The notes under the pieces are model-generated. The model was not told the origin of the DNA. It did not search any database and was given only the letters and a program-made list of their open reading frames with translations. Below, one piece after another: positions 7,042-17,909 of a stretch of 64,000 nucleotides of DNA. Source of the DNA: Pedobacter sp. ok626 (lineage in GTDB: Bacteria > Bacteroidota > Bacteroidia > Sphingobacteriales > Sphingobacteriaceae); assembly GCF_900100435.1 (NCBI RefSeq), contig NZ_FNEX01000023.1, positions 1 through 64,000 on the forward strand, read 5' to 3'. Position 1 is the stretch's first letter. Every line of letters starts with the position of its first letter. A program made the position numbers and the translations under genes.

Positions 7042-9159
7042 ATGCCTCTTAGCGCCACAAAAAGATCGCCCATACGTTATTATTTAACCGTATTTTTAAT
7101 ACTGATTTTATTCCTTTTTGCCTTTTTTTTATATCTGAGGTTCAGCAAAATGAATGCGCTGAAACACAATATTACCGAGCTGGTTAAGATTAAGGAAGAT
7201 TACTCAAAAGTAGATAGTTGCATCTATACACTTTACCAGGCTGAGAATAACTCACGTTTGTATGCAATTACGGCCGATAGGGAATACATCAAGAAATTCT
7301 CTTTGCAGATTCAAAAAGTATCTACCTTTTTAAGTGAACTCAATATCAATGTTGATGATAATGTGTTAACTCCTGATTTTAAACGACTGATCAAACAAAA
7401 GAAGCTTAAGACTGAAAGCTATTTAAAACTTAGAAAACTTACAGACAGTTTGGTTATTGGTTTTTCACAGTTGGGGCTTGTTGAAAGAGAGGTTGCAGGC
7501 GAAATTCAGCTTCCAGTAGCAAAGAAGCAGTTTAAAACCGTTACCAGTTTTGATACCATTCGACATCAGCCTGTTCCTGAAAAAAAATTCTTTGGACGAC
7601 TTGCAGCCGCCTTTGCTGGGAAAAATAAGAAAAGAGATACTTCACTGACTATCATTAAAACGGAGAAAAATATAGTCGTAAATCAGGATGTAAGAAGTTT
7701 CAATAAGCAGCAATTAAAAAAAATAGAAGATTATTATAAACGATTGTATGCCAGCGCCAACAAGCTAAAGAGTGATGAGAAGGCGATTCTGATGCTAAAT
7801 AGTAAATTGGTGTCGGAGATCATTTCCATATTACAGAACTTTAAGAAGGATGAGGTTGGTTACATTGTGGATACCAGAATGTTGCTAAGTGATCAACTGC
7901 TTGTAGACATTAAGGAACTCGATTGGATCACGATGATCAATGTGTTGTTATTGGTTAGCTTAGTGATCATCATTCTGTATAACATTATCAAACTTTATAA
8001 AAACGAAAAGGTGCTCATTATGTTGGGTAAGCGCGCCTCGCAAGATTCCCATTCAAAAAGCCGTTTTCTAGCCAATATGAGTCATGAAATTCGAACACCA
8101 CTCAATTCGGTGGTTGGTTTCTCAGAACAACTGGGTAAGAGCGAACTGACCAATGAACAAATTGATCAGGTGGATGCCATCCGTAATTCATCTGAGATGT
8201 TATTGGCGCTAGTAAATGAGATTCTTGACTTTTCGAAATATGAAGTTGGAAAAATAAATCTTGAAAAGGAGCCTTTCCATCCAGAAAGTGAAATCATGGA
8301 AGTGTTTAACAGTATGAATGTACTAGCTGTTAATAAGAATCTTTTATTAGAGAATAAAGTGTCTTTAGAAAAAGATATTTGCGTTCTAGGTGATCGTTTG
8401 CGCTTGAAACAATTGGTTATGAATTTGTTGACGAATGCCATTAAGTTTACTGCAAGTGGTAAGGTGACGTTAAAAGTTAATATGGTTGTTCATGGCAAAA
8501 AGCATGGAATATTAAAAGTCCATGTTGAAGATACTGGGATTGGTATAGCGGCAGAAGATTTGGAGTTTATTTTTGATGAGTTTGCACAGGTATACTCCGC
8601 CACCAAGCAGGGCACAGGCTTGGGTTTGGCTATTTGTAAGAAAATAGTAGAGCTGCAAGGGGGTAAAATCGATGTAAGTAGTGTTCTTGGAAAAGGCTCT
8701 ATATTCAGTTTTGAAATTCCTTATGAGATCGCCAAGATGAAGGAAAAGATAGTTGTGAGGCCTGAAGAGGTTCCAATTACGAAGAAGTTAACCGGAAAGC
8801 ACATTTTATTGGTAGATGATAATAAGATGAATGTTTTTCTCGCTCAGACGGTATTGAAAAAATGGGAGATGGGCTTTGATTGTGCTTACGACGGTAAAGA
8901 AGCATTGGAACTGTTTAAAAGGAACAGTTATGACCTTATTCTTACTGATATTCAAATGCCAGTAATGGGTGGGGTAGAGCTTACCCATGAGGTAAGGTAT
9001 AATGGCGACTTTACAAAATCTAGAATTCCAATTTTAGGGATAACCGCACATGTGCTCCAGGAAGATAGAGATGCTTATTTAAAAGCTGGAATGAACGATC
9101 TGGTGTTAAAGCCCTTCCTTGAACAGGAACTTATTGATAAGATCAGTAAGTATATATAA
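7042..9159 (+). CDS. Hybrid sensor histidine kinase/response regulator
   Basis: 705 residues. Membrane segment 1 is at about 12-33 and segment 2 at about 297-318, enclosing a periplasmic sensor region of roughly 260 residues that I do not recognise (mostly helical, Lys-rich). The kinase core follows: HisKA with phospho-accepting His348 (FLANMSHEIRTPLN), N box about 461-470 (NLLTNAIKFT), G1 DTGIGI (497-502), G2 GTGLGLAIC (524-532). A C-terminal receiver domain (586-705) has acidic ILLVDDN, phospho-acceptor Asp636 (LTDIQMPVMGG) and a Lys in LKPF. There is no output domain, so the signal probably passes through a separate phosphotransfer protein or effector. The gene stands alone, convergent with yihY with 2 bases between them. 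Confidence 0.9.
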   Translation: MPLSATKRSPIRYYLTVFLILILFLFAFFLYLRFSKMNALKHNITELVKIKEDYSKVDSCIYTLYQAENNSRLYAITADREYIKKFSLQIQKVSTFLSELNINVDDNVLTPDFKRLIKQKKLKTESYLKLRKLTDSLVIGFSQLGLVEREVAGEIQLPVAKKQFKTVTSFDTIRHQPVPEKKFFGRLAAAFAGKNKKRDTSLTIIKTEKNIVVNQDVRSFNKQQLKKIEDYYKRLYASANKLKSDEKAILMLNSKLVSEIISILQNFKKDEVGYIVDTRMLLSDQLLVDIKELDWITMINVLLLVSLVIIILYNIIKLYKNEKVLIMLGKRASQDSHSKSRFLANMSHEIRTPLNSVVGFSEQLGKSELTNEQIDQVDAIRNSSEMLLALVNEILDFSKYEVGKINLEKEPFHPESEIMEVFNSMNVLAVNKNLLLENKVSLEKDICVLGDRLRLKQLVMNLLTNAIKFTASGKVTLKVNMVVHGKKHGILKVHVEDTGIGIAAEDLEFIFDEFAQVYSATKQGTGLGLAICKKIVELQGGKIDVSSVLGKGSIFSFEIPYEIAKMKEKIVVRPEEVPITKKLTGKHILLVDDNKMNVFLAQTVLKKWEMGFDCAYDGKEALELFKRNSYDLILTDIQMPVMGGVELTHEVRYNGDFTKSRIPILGITAHVLQEDRDAYLKAGMNDLVLKPFLEQELIDKISKYI

Positions 9160-9161
9160 GC

Positions 9162-10187
9162 TTATATTTTAGTGTCTTCGGGATGTTGTGGGGGTAAGGT
9201 ATTAACATCTGTTTCTACTACGACAATCTTGGTATGTACTGCGTATTTACTTGGTGGAATTCCCTTTGCATAACGTTCCGCATAAGCTTGAGTAAATTCG
9301 GCACCGAAATAAAGAATAATGGCTGTATAATAAACCCAAAGTAAGATTACTATCAATGAGCTTGCCGCGCCAAATGCGGAGCCGGGGTTACCTTCCTGGA
9401 TATAAATACCTATTAAATATTTACCCAAGCTAAACATTAGCGCTGTAAATAAGGCACCTACAATTGCAGGTTTCCACTTTAGTTTTACATCGGGTAAAAC
9501 TTTAAAAATAATGGTAAATACAGCCGTTACTGCTGCTAACGTGATTGCATTGTTTAATATGTTAATTAATAAGGTAGTTGTATCATCAACAACGGGCAGG
9601 TATTTGGCAATTTTACTGGATGAAACGAGGTAGCCCAGTCTATCCCCGATAGCAACTACAATACTGTTGATGACAAGAGAGACTAGAAGTAGAAAACCTA
9701 AAGAAACAATTAAGGAGAAAGATACAAGCCTATTAATGAGTAATTTTATCCAGCCCTTTTTGGGAACTGCCTTTACCTTCCAAATCAGGTTTATACTATC
9801 CTGAATTTCAATAAAGATAGCTGTGGCACCAACTACCAGTGTAATAATACCAATGATTAGTCCGATGGTACTTTTTCCTGTGGTGTTGGCATTAGTTACA
9901 AAAGTTTGGATCTGAGCTGTGGCTTCTGGACCAACTAACTCAGTGATTTCAGAGAAGAGTTCTTTCTTTGGGTTGAGTTTTGTAGTATCAGAATCAGGAA
10001 CGTCGCCTAAAAACAAACTGGCTGCGGAAATAACAATAATGATGAGTGGTGTGAGTGAGAAAATGGTATAATAAGCAAGGGCTGCACTCAATTTCATTAC
10101 GCGGTCTTCCATAAATCCTTTTCCAGCGGCAATGAATAAATGGGCAGTTGCTTTAATCACGTGTTTAACTTTTTTTAAAAATGTCAT
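9162..10187 (-). CDS. YihY/BrkB-family inner-membrane protein
   Basis: 341 residues with about six membrane segments and the family features: a LSAALAYYTIFSLTPLIIIVI start (about 29-49), FIEIQDSINLIWKV, and the late ASSLIVILLWVYYTAIILYFGAEFT block. YihY proteins were once called ribonuclease BN, but that activity belongs to another protein. Recent work links the family to phospholipid traffic between membranes, along with AsmA-like proteins such as TamB. Its start is one base past the tamL stop, so it is the last gene of a tamB-tamL-yihY operon, which fits an envelope lipid role (inference). Confidence 0.88.
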   Translation of the reverse strand: MTFLKKVKHVIKATAHLFIAAGKGFMEDRVMKLSAALAYYTIFSLTPLIIIVISAASLFLGDVPDSDTTKLNPKKELFSEITELVGPEATAQIQTFVTNANTTGKSTIGLIIGIITLVVGATAIFIEIQDSINLIWKVKAVPKKGWIKLLINRLVSFSLIVSLGFLLLVSLVINSIVVAIGDRLGYLVSSSKIAKYLPVVDDTTTLLINILNNAITLAAVTAVFTIIFKVLPDVKLKWKPAIVGALFTALMFSLGKYLIGIYIQEGNPGSAFGAASSLIVILLWVYYTAIILYFGAEFTQAYAERYAKGIPPSKYAVHTKIVVVETDVNTLPPQHPEDTKI

Positions 10188-10188
10188 A

Positions 10189-12540
10189 TTAAAAAGGATA
10201 TCCTATACCAATGTTATAAATTAAATTGTCTTTACGCCAGGTATTGTTTCCGAAATCAATTTGGTCAAGTACCCAACGTTTACCTTCCTCATTGTATGGT
10301 TTGCGGATAGGGAAGGCTACATCAAGACGAATAACAAATATAGTTGCATCTACACGGAGTCCAGCCCCTGTACCTACAGCAAATTCTTTTAATGCATTTT
10401 TAAGTTCGAAGCCCGATCCAGGGCGTCCAAGGGTTGCAGGAAGATTATCAATAGCTGGGCTCCCTTTATCTTCTTTTCTTAGCCATATATTCCCAGCGTC
10501 GATAAATGTAGCGCCATATAAACGACCATATAGTTTAAACCTTAGTTCCGAACTGATCAAAGCTTTAATGTCTCCGCTTTGGTCAATGTAGGTGCTATTA
10601 ACAACCCTTGGATCATTTTTATAATAATAAGTTCCTGGACCAATGGATCTTGCTGCCCATGCTCTGATATCATTGGTTCCTCCAGCATAAAACTGGCGTA
10701 CAAAAGGTAGTGTCGTTTGACTGCCATAAGCGTAGCCATAACCTAGATCTATCCGGTTGGCCCAAATCACATTTTTTGTGATTTTATAATAGTTCCTGAA
10801 ATCGGCCTCTAACCTCACAAACTGGTTTAACGCCAAGCCTGCAACAGTTTTGGCCCCAGCATCATTTTTACTTGCAAACAAGCCCCATAGATTTCCACCG
10901 GTTTCCAGCGTACCATTAAAATAGATGTTATTTCTTCTGAAGTCTTCAAATTGATTGGTATAGGTAAAGCTGTAAGTACTTCCAATGATAAATTGTTTCT
11001 CCAGTACATTCTTTAAGCCTGGAGTTACTTTTAAAAGGCTATCCCTGGTTGAGGAGTCGGATGTTAGCAGTGAAGAGGTGACATAGTTTACCGATATTGG
11101 ATTAAAAGCATGTTCCTTATACTTGTTTTCGTTCCACTTGTAACCATATTGAGTTTTGAAGGAGTTGATGTCGTATAAAGAACCTCTGTGGAGCAATTGG
11201 TAAGAAATTGAAGCTACCGTTTTAGGAATAAAAGCATTGGTAGTGTTGATCCTTTTAAATGGAGTGATAAACCTTGGAAAGGTGAGTTTTCCCTCTAGTG
11301 TGAAAGAGTAAGAGTTTAAAGCTTTAGATTGTCCACCCACCTGACTTTCAAAGCCTCCACTGGCACTTACATCCAATTGCTCGGCCCCTCTGAATAAATT
11401 GCGGGTAGTTTGGGTAAGTTTTAATTCGGAACCCACAAAATTGGTTGATTTACTAGTACCTGTTACAGAAAATGTAAGGGAATTTTTCTTCAAAGGTGTT
11501 AAGTAAATATTCAGATTTAGTTGATTGTTTTTAAAGCTGTCAAGCGGAATGAATTCGGCTTTTACAGCTTGAAAGGCGCCGATGTTAACCATTCGGTTTA
11601 AGGATTGGTTATGGTCTTTTCTATTATATAATTCATCTTTTTTAAAAAATACAAGCCGATTGAACAGGGGAGATTTAAAAGTATGCCTTGGGTCGTAAAT
11701 TTTGAAATCATTATAAATCTCAGGTGTCGATTTTCTTAAGGCACTGTCTCTTCGTATGGTGTAATTCGGGAAAATGTTAATGTTGTTAATGGTATACGGC
11801 TTGAGGCTTGCATCAGGCGCAATATCTTTAACCAGTAAACGAATGTCAACTCTGTTTTTACCGCTTGTACTATCTACCTGTAAAATCAGATAATCTGGAC
11901 TAAAATAGAAATATCCCTCTTCCTTCAGGTCATTGTCAATACGTATACGTTCGTTTTTAAAAACATCCAGATCGTAATTATCGCCAACTTTTAACAAGCT
12001 ATTGCCTTTGTTTTTATTGATAATAACTGCAATTCCGCTACTATCTTTAGGAAAAGAAATGCTTTTGATTTTATATCTAGGTCCTGTTTCGGCTGTATAA
12101 ATCGCTTTTCCCTTTTTTCCTTTAACCAAGGTGTCGCCGATCACTTCAGACTGTAAGTAGCCCTGACTGATCAGGTAGCTTTTTAGTATAGCATTATTGT
12201 ATGGAATTTTTACTTCACTTAGTAATACTGGCGGTTCGCCCATCTTTGTGCGTAACCAGTGACTAAATCCTTTTTCTTTGGTTGATTCTCCTGCAAGATT
12301 GTAAAAACCGAGTTTGTATTTAATACCAAAAAGTGATTTATTTGGCTGAGGTCTTGTTTTATCTAGTAGAATTTCTTTTACATCACTTTGATGATCAATT
12401 TTTCCTGTCGAATCAGGATTGATTTTTATTTCTGCACCCGTATATAGAATTTGCCCTGGCTTCAACCTTTTTGTTGTGCTGCAAGCGGCCCAAATTAAAC
12501 AGGCAAGTATAAGTAAGCTGGGTTTAATTAGTCTTGTCAT
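10189..12540 (-). CDS. tamL: TamL, BamA/TamA-family outer-membrane lipoprotein
   Basis: 783 residues. The lipoprotein signal ends in WAAC (Cys about 20), the feature that sets Bacteroidota TamL apart from proteobacterial TamA. The N-terminal half contains POTRA-like segments (YLISQGYLQSEVIGDTLV; IDNDLKEEGYFYFSPDYLIL). The C-terminal half is an Omp85 16-strand barrel, with a FVRQFYAGGTNDIRAWAARS motif near residue 640 and a final strand ending in GIGYPF. It likely works with TamB in moving lipid or inserting proteins at the outer membrane. Its first 17 bases overlap the end of tamB, and it is followed after one base by yihY. Confidence 0.9.
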   Translation of the reverse strand: MTRLIKPSLLILACLIWAACSTTKRLKPGQILYTGAEIKINPDSTGKIDHQSDVKEILLDKTRPQPNKSLFGIKYKLGFYNLAGESTKEKGFSHWLRTKMGEPPVLLSEVKIPYNNAILKSYLISQGYLQSEVIGDTLVKGKKGKAIYTAETGPRYKIKSISFPKDSSGIAVIINKNKGNSLLKVGDNYDLDVFKNERIRIDNDLKEEGYFYFSPDYLILQVDSTSGKNRVDIRLLVKDIAPDASLKPYTINNINIFPNYTIRRDSALRKSTPEIYNDFKIYDPRHTFKSPLFNRLVFFKKDELYNRKDHNQSLNRMVNIGAFQAVKAEFIPLDSFKNNQLNLNIYLTPLKKNSLTFSVTGTSKSTNFVGSELKLTQTTRNLFRGAEQLDVSASGGFESQVGGQSKALNSYSFTLEGKLTFPRFITPFKRINTTNAFIPKTVASISYQLLHRGSLYDINSFKTQYGYKWNENKYKEHAFNPISVNYVTSSLLTSDSSTRDSLLKVTPGLKNVLEKQFIIGSTYSFTYTNQFEDFRRNNIYFNGTLETGGNLWGLFASKNDAGAKTVAGLALNQFVRLEADFRNYYKITKNVIWANRIDLGYGYAYGSQTTLPFVRQFYAGGTNDIRAWAARSIGPGTYYYKNDPRVVNSTYIDQSGDIKALISSELRFKLYGRLYGATFIDAGNIWLRKEDKGSPAIDNLPATLGRPGSGFELKNALKEFAVGTGAGLRVDATIFVIRLDVAFPIRKPYNEEGKRWVLDQIDFGNNTWRKDNLIYNIGIGYPF

Positions 12541-15500
12541 CTTTAGGCTTTTGTTCTTGTCTCAATCTTTTCTTTTTAGAGAAATTCTGGAATACCTCTC
12601 TAAATTTATTGTAATCCACTACCAGGGCAAATCCGATACCTGTTTCTATAATCTCCCCTTCAATTAAACCCTCGTTTTGGTTACGTCTGTATGCTCTTAA
12701 TCTATACTTCCCATCTTTAGAAATCAGGTATTCAATATTTATATTGCTGGCAATATTGGCTGCGTTCTGTCCCGCAGTTTGGCCTTCTAATCCAAACGAG
12801 CTACCTACGGTTACAATCAGTCTATCACTCAATAGTTTTTTGGATAAACCGATTTCCAGATCTGTTTTATTCTGAAGCTGATTGCTTGAATAGTCCTCTG
12901 ATGAATTGATTCCGAAGTTAATGTCTACCCCTTTAACTAAGTCGGAAGCCAGTTTGTTTAACTGATCCGCAAGTAGGTTACTTACACTTGATCGGGCAAA
13001 ATTAGTAACCATTCCATTGCCACTACCCGCCAGACTTTGGAATGGGTTTTCGGCAATAAATCTGCCTAAAACCAGTAAAGCAAATACCTGCTTGTTAAGT
13101 TCTCCTTCATCAGTGTTTACTGATTGAAGCCTACCATAAACATCACCGCTCAATGCCCCTCTTTCATTTTCAGGTAGGTCGATTTTGAAATTAATGATTG
13201 GTTTTAGCAGTTCACCTGTCATGATTAGGTATACCTGAAAGGGCAGTTTTGTTTTTGCTTGTGCCCTTGAAGGATCGCCCAGCAGATCGATTGGTGCTGC
13301 ATTTACTTCAATCAAGGCAGTTAAATCTACATTGGCACTTGTTGGTTCACCTGTCCACACAATGCTGCTTCCTTGTTGCAGTTTAAATTCTCTTTTTACT
13401 GGACCTACTGATAGATTATAGCTTCCACTTGATACATTGTACCTGCCTGTTAAACTTGTTTTTCCGCTGGGGTCCATTGTAGCGGCAAGGGTTGCATCAC
13501 CTTTAACCTTTAGGTTGTCGCCATTTGCAGGATCAACCACTACATTTAATTCTGCATCCGGATCTATAGTAATTGTTGCACTAAGGTTAATTCCTTTGAT
13601 TGGCGCTTTACTAATTGAATCCGCTACCGAAAGCGCTTTCTTGCCATTGGCAGGGGGAGCGTTAAAATCAACAAATTGTACAATACCTTCCTGATCTATA
13701 ATTGTGGGGTCATCTGGTGGTATTGCAAAGAAGAATTTGGTCTTATCTTCCACCTTAACGTTCATGTTGACATCGGGTTGGTTTAAATCACCACGCACTT
13801 TAATGGTGCTGGTTAAATAAACCGTTCCATAGATCATCTCATTATCTTTAGCAGTAGAATTTAGGGCCCTAAAATTGTTGGTCCTGATGTCCATGTTAAA
13901 CTTAAAGTCGCGGTAGTTGGTGGTTAAGATACCCCCGGTAATGACAGCTTTTTGGTTCAGCGAATCCAGGATCGTAAACTTCTTGAAATCAATACCTGTT
14001 TGGGTAAAACTAATGGTCTCATTAGGCATACGGAAGTAAGAGTTTACATATGCCACATTAAAACCCGCTTGGTTAAATTTCAGATCGCCAAGCACTTTAG
14101 GTGCATCAAGGACCCCTTTAATTGAAAGTTCCCCGCTTATTGTTCCAGTTCCATTTTTAATTTGCCCCATTGATAAGCCCTGGATGGCTTTCAAGTCTAT
14201 CTTATCGATATTTAAAGTCATGTTGAGTGCACTCTGTGGAGCCGTATAATAAAAACCACTAGCTCTTAATTCATGTGTTCCTGATAAGGCAATATTGGTC
14301 TCATAAGCATTTTCGGTGTTGTTGTTTACTGAAATGCGTAAAGTCCCAAGCATATCTTTTTGGTAACGAAGTTGATCTATTGTTAGGTTAGCCTCAAATT
14401 TAGGTGTACCAGTCAGGTCTTTTACATTTACGGTCCCATTAATGGCTCCTCCTGCCAAAGCGCTGTCAGCCTCAGCAAACCGGGTTAGTGTTTCTATTCT
14501 GAAATCCTTAAATTCTACTTTAAGGGGCGCATTTGGTGTATTACTTTCGCTATTGATACTGAGTAATTGTCCGCCATTACTCAGGTTAAATTGATTCGCC
14601 AATATACCTGATGTCCCAAATTGCAAGTAGTTTTCTGGCGATACGGTCCATTTTTCGTAGTTCAACAATACCTTTTGGGGGTCGAAGCTAAATCTGAAAT
14701 CCTTATTGAAAGACTTGAAGACACCCCCTAATATATACTTATCTCTGCGCTTGCTATCACGTAAATAAATATTCAAATCCAGATCGTTGTTAAGAGCGGT
14801 ACCACTAATTTCATTGTTAAAGAAAGATAAAGAGGGGCTTTGTAAACTTTTAATAGTTAGTTTATAATTGAGCTTCTGATCAGTATTGTTAATGTTTAAT
14901 CGTGTGCTATCTACTCGATACGTACCATAAACCACTTGTGGAAATACTGCATTCATTACCAGACTATCCTTTTTGGTATCCAATAAACCATTCATTCTGG
15001 AAGGAGCGAAGTTGCTCAATTCTGGGATAAGATTTTTTAAGACTTTCGGGTTATAGAAGTTTACGTAAAACCTAAACCTTTGATCAGGGATTTTAGTGAC
15101 TGTACCGAACTGATAATATTTATTAATCTGATTGATTACGGCGTTTGCCAAATTGGTGATCTGGTATTTACCATCAATCTTTGCCCTCAAAAATTCTGAT
15201 TTCAAGGTAAGGAGATTGTGGTTGGCGGAAGCCTCAGAATGCACAATGATCGTATCTACATTGAAGCGCTGGCCTTCTTTAACCGCTTGTAAGCCATTTA
15301 CCGTGATGTCGCCATTCAGGTAATCCGGGTCGGCAGTTTGTATGTCGGCTTTAATTAAACCTGCCAGCTTAAATTCTGTATTGCTGAAGTTGAGTTTTTG
15401 TAGGTCTATTTGTTTCAGATTGGCAATGGTGTTTACAGCAGGGTATTTACCTGATATATCGACACGTGCAGTTAATTCAAAATTGGCATTGCTATCTGCC

Positions 15501-17644
15501 ATATTACTTTTTAAATCTAGTTTTTGTTGCTTGTAAGTTCCTGTTAGGTTTAAATTTTTATAAGTATACTTGTTGTAATAAACACTTAATACTTGTCCAT
15601 TTACTGTGGCTGAAGCTTTTTTTGGATCCAGGCCTGTTCCCTTAACGTTTGCTTTTACAGTGATCCGGCCGAGTTGTGGCTCCATTTTTAAAAGGCGCCC
15701 CACATTAAAATTGTTTAGGTTAATGTTGGCTGTATAACTTTCTTTTCCTTTAGGACCTTTCATATTGGCCAATAGCTTGGCTGATCCCATATCGGTATTG
15801 ATGTTAAAACCAGTATTGAAATTGGTCATGGATCCTGTAAACTTACCGGTTGCATTAATTGCATTTGGTAAAGTTATATTAGTCGGTAGTGTTTTTTTAG
15901 GAATCAGAACAAGTAAGTCGTTTTTGGTCAAAGAAAAACGTTTGATGTTCAAATCAAGTACCATCTTATCTACATCAGGTAGACCTTTTGCCGTTCCACT
16001 GACATCAATATGCGTACTTTTTAAGCCCTCAACCTGCAATTTGGGAATTACAAGGTTATTCATATACCCATGAGCCTGAGCATTTACTTTTAGCTTTTCA
16101 TTGCGATAGTTATCTGGTACGGCATCGCTAAAATACCCAGCATCCTTTAAGCCAATAGTTGTGTTTTTTACCTGCATATAAATTTTCACTCTTTCTGGGT
16201 GTTTGGTCAGGTCGTTTATGGCTGTGTAATCCAGCTGGGTATTGTTCTCAATGCTGGTATTTGGTGTCTTTAATACCAGGTTGTTTACTTTTGTTTGTTT
16301 CTCGGTATAGCTAACCTCACCCTGTAATTTCGACAATTCGAAACCACTCTTTTCTTTAAAACTGCCTGATTTTACATTAACCAAAATACCAGCGTCGCTA
16401 TAGGCAAGTTTTTCTGCCTGTAAACCTAGTTTGGTTATATTAAGGTGGTTAAAGTCCATTCCTTTCGCTGGTTTTTCGGCAAGATTATCAAACTTTACAT
16501 TGTTCTCCGCTAGAATTAGGTTCTTCGCCAAAAAGGCAATTCCAGGTGTTGCTGGGACATCTGCTGTTTTTTGAGGCGTTTTAGCAGGTGGAGCTGGTTT
16601 AAACGCAAACGCTACGTCCGATTGAGTTAATTTTGCCTCATCCAACTGATATTTGTTGTGGTTTACATCAGCAATCAGTTTGGTTAGAGAGAACTCTTTC
16701 AAGTTAACTTGTGCACGCATATCCGAGGCGGCAGTTTTAAAATCAACTTTACTGTCATTGACTTTTGCATCCTCAATTTTATACTGGTTGTTGGTAAGGT
16801 CGATAAATAACTTAGTCAACCTTAGATTATTTAAATCAAGATCGGCGCTTGTTTTCGAAAGCTTGTCATCAAAGCCTATATTAACCTTGTTGAATGCGAA
16901 ATCTTGTATTTCAACAAGCGGCAGTTTGCCTAATTCAGTTTTTGCAGTATCAATGCTATTTGCGATTTGGGCCTGTAGCTGTGTGAGGGGTTTTTGCTGC
17001 AGGTATTTAACGGAAGTATTGTTTAATGACAGCGTTTTGATTACATAATGTTGATTATCCAGATCAAAATCTTTAATATTTGTTTTAAATTCTCCAAGGT
17101 TCAGCTTCATGTTGTTACCGGCAACATCATCCCGGTAGACAATAGCAATATCTTCTAAATTAATTTTACTGATCGAAAACTTTAGGGTAGAGGTGGAGTC
17201 TTTCTGAACTTCGGCTTCTGGTTTTGTTTGTTCGGATAAAAAAGCGTCTGCTAAAAAGGAAAAATTAAATGTTGTATCAGGATGAATACGCGTCACATTT
17301 GCGCGTATTTTCTGCAAACCGATGTAGTTTACTTCTACCTTATTGTTCAATAGTTCATACAAACTAATGTTAACAGCTAGTTTTTGAGCATAAAGTAACG
17401 TGTCGCCCTTTTTGTCTTCAATGTAAAATTTGTTAAGAACTATATCGTTGGGTAAATCCAGTCCGATGCTTTCTAATCTAATTTCAGTTTTTGTCTTGCC
17501 CTTAAGGTAGTTAAGTGCCGTATCTTTTACGAAATTTTGAACAGCAGGAATTTTTAGGGAGAGCATTATCAGCACGAGCAGTAATACAATGCTTGCTACA
17601 ATCCAGAGTAAAACCTTAAGACTTATTTGTATATATTTATTCAA
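12524..17644 (-). CDS. tamB: TamB, AsmA-like translocation/assembly protein
   Basis: 1706 residues, the largest protein of the window. One N-terminal membrane anchor (about 8-30) is followed by a very long periplasmic stretch of alternating beta-strand pattern, expected to form the hydrophobic groove of the AsmA/TamB bridge family. The conserved TamB/DUF490 domain occupies about the last 400 residues (LTGRYNVSSGSYNLSVGPVK; ALLVLGRFIAENPF; LLSDRLIVTVGSSFGLEG). It is first of a tamB-tamL-yihY operon and overlaps tamL by 17 bases. It is thought to move phospholipid from inner to outer membrane and to help barrel insertion. The start is the only ATG fitting the membrane anchor. Confidence 0.92.
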   Translation of the reverse strand: MNKYIQISLKVLLWIVASIVLLLVLIMLSLKIPAVQNFVKDTALNYLKGKTKTEIRLESIGLDLPNDIVLNKFYIEDKKGDTLLYAQKLAVNISLYELLNNKVEVNYIGLQKIRANVTRIHPDTTFNFSFLADAFLSEQTKPEAEVQKDSTSTLKFSISKINLEDIAIVYRDDVAGNNMKLNLGEFKTNIKDFDLDNQHYVIKTLSLNNTSVKYLQQKPLTQLQAQIANSIDTAKTELGKLPLVEIQDFAFNKVNIGFDDKLSKTSADLDLNNLRLTKLFIDLTNNQYKIEDAKVNDSKVDFKTAASDMRAQVNLKEFSLTKLIADVNHNKYQLDEAKLTQSDVAFAFKPAPPAKTPQKTADVPATPGIAFLAKNLILAENNVKFDNLAEKPAKGMDFNHLNITKLGLQAEKLAYSDAGILVNVKSGSFKEKSGFELSKLQGEVSYTEKQTKVNNLVLKTPNTSIENNTQLDYTAINDLTKHPERVKIYMQVKNTTIGLKDAGYFSDAVPDNYRNEKLKVNAQAHGYMNNLVIPKLQVEGLKSTHIDVSGTAKGLPDVDKMVLDLNIKRFSLTKNDLLVLIPKKTLPTNITLPNAINATGKFTGSMTNFNTGFNINTDMGSAKLLANMKGPKGKESYTANINLNNFNVGRLLKMEPQLGRITVKANVKGTGLDPKKASATVNGQVLSVYYNKYTYKNLNLTGTYKQQKLDLKSNMADSNANFELTARVDISGKYPAVNTIANLKQIDLQKLNFSNTEFKLAGLIKADIQTADPDYLNGDITVNGLQAVKEGQRFNVDTIIVHSEASANHNLLTLKSEFLRAKIDGKYQITNLANAVINQINKYYQFGTVTKIPDQRFRFYVNFYNPKVLKNLIPELSNFAPSRMNGLLDTKKDSLVMNAVFPQVVYGTYRVDSTRLNINNTDQKLNYKLTIKSLQSPSLSFFNNEISGTALNNDLDLNIYLRDSKRRDKYILGGVFKSFNKDFRFSFDPQKVLLNYEKWTVSPENYLQFGTSGILANQFNLSNGGQLLSINSESNTPNAPLKVEFKDFRIETLTRFAEADSALAGGAINGTVNVKDLTGTPKFEANLTIDQLRYQKDMLGTLRISVNNNTENAYETNIALSGTHELRASGFYYTAPQSALNMTLNIDKIDLKAIQGLSMGQIKNGTGTISGELSIKGVLDAPKVLGDLKFNQAGFNVAYVNSYFRMPNETISFTQTGIDFKKFTILDSLNQKAVITGGILTTNYRDFKFNMDIRTNNFRALNSTAKDNEMIYGTVYLTSTIKVRGDLNQPDVNMNVKVEDKTKFFFAIPPDDPTIIDQEGIVQFVDFNAPPANGKKALSVADSISKAPIKGINLSATITIDPDAELNVVVDPANGDNLKVKGDATLAATMDPSGKTSLTGRYNVSSGSYNLSVGPVKREFKLQQGSSIVWTGEPTSANVDLTALIEVNAAPIDLLGDPSRAQAKTKLPFQVYLIMTGELLKPIINFKIDLPENERGALSGDVYGRLQSVNTDEGELNKQVFALLVLGRFIAENPFQSLAGSGNGMVTNFARSSVSNLLADQLNKLASDLVKGVDINFGINSSEDYSSNQLQNKTDLEIGLSKKLLSDRLIVTVGSSFGLEGQTAGQNAANIASNINIEYLISKDGKYRLRAYRRNQNEGLIEGEIIETGIGFALVVDYNKFREVFQNFSKKKRLRQEQKPKDDKTN

Positions 17645-17777
17645 TTGAGCAGGATTGAAAGTTTATGTATGGTCAACTTCACCAAAACCATGCCATCGGG
17701 GGGAGTTTGGTGTTGTTTTATTATACTACAATCTATCGAATTAATTGTTCAAAAGTAGAAACAATTTGTATGTTTTA

Positions 17778-17785
17778 TAACTTTG
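17778..17785 (+). promoter_or_regulatory. -7 promoter box of parC
   Basis: TAACTTTG followed by CAGCC, a close match to TAnnTTTG. It would give a leader of about 120 bases before the ATG at 17910. No correctly spaced -33 TTTG is visible. Confidence 0.5.
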
Positions 17786-17909
17786 CAGCCGAAAACGGGT
17801 AATTATTCTTCTTTGAGCAAAAATAATATACCAACATAGAACTGTTAAAAACTCAGTTCTTAGAATTCCGTTTTCAACCCTTATATTTACAGCAAACAAT
17901 CCTTTTTTG

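Noticed and set aside
16653..17048. 131-codon plus-strand frame inside tamB
   Set aside because: Antisense to tamB, with low-complexity Ser/Leu composition typical of shadow frames.
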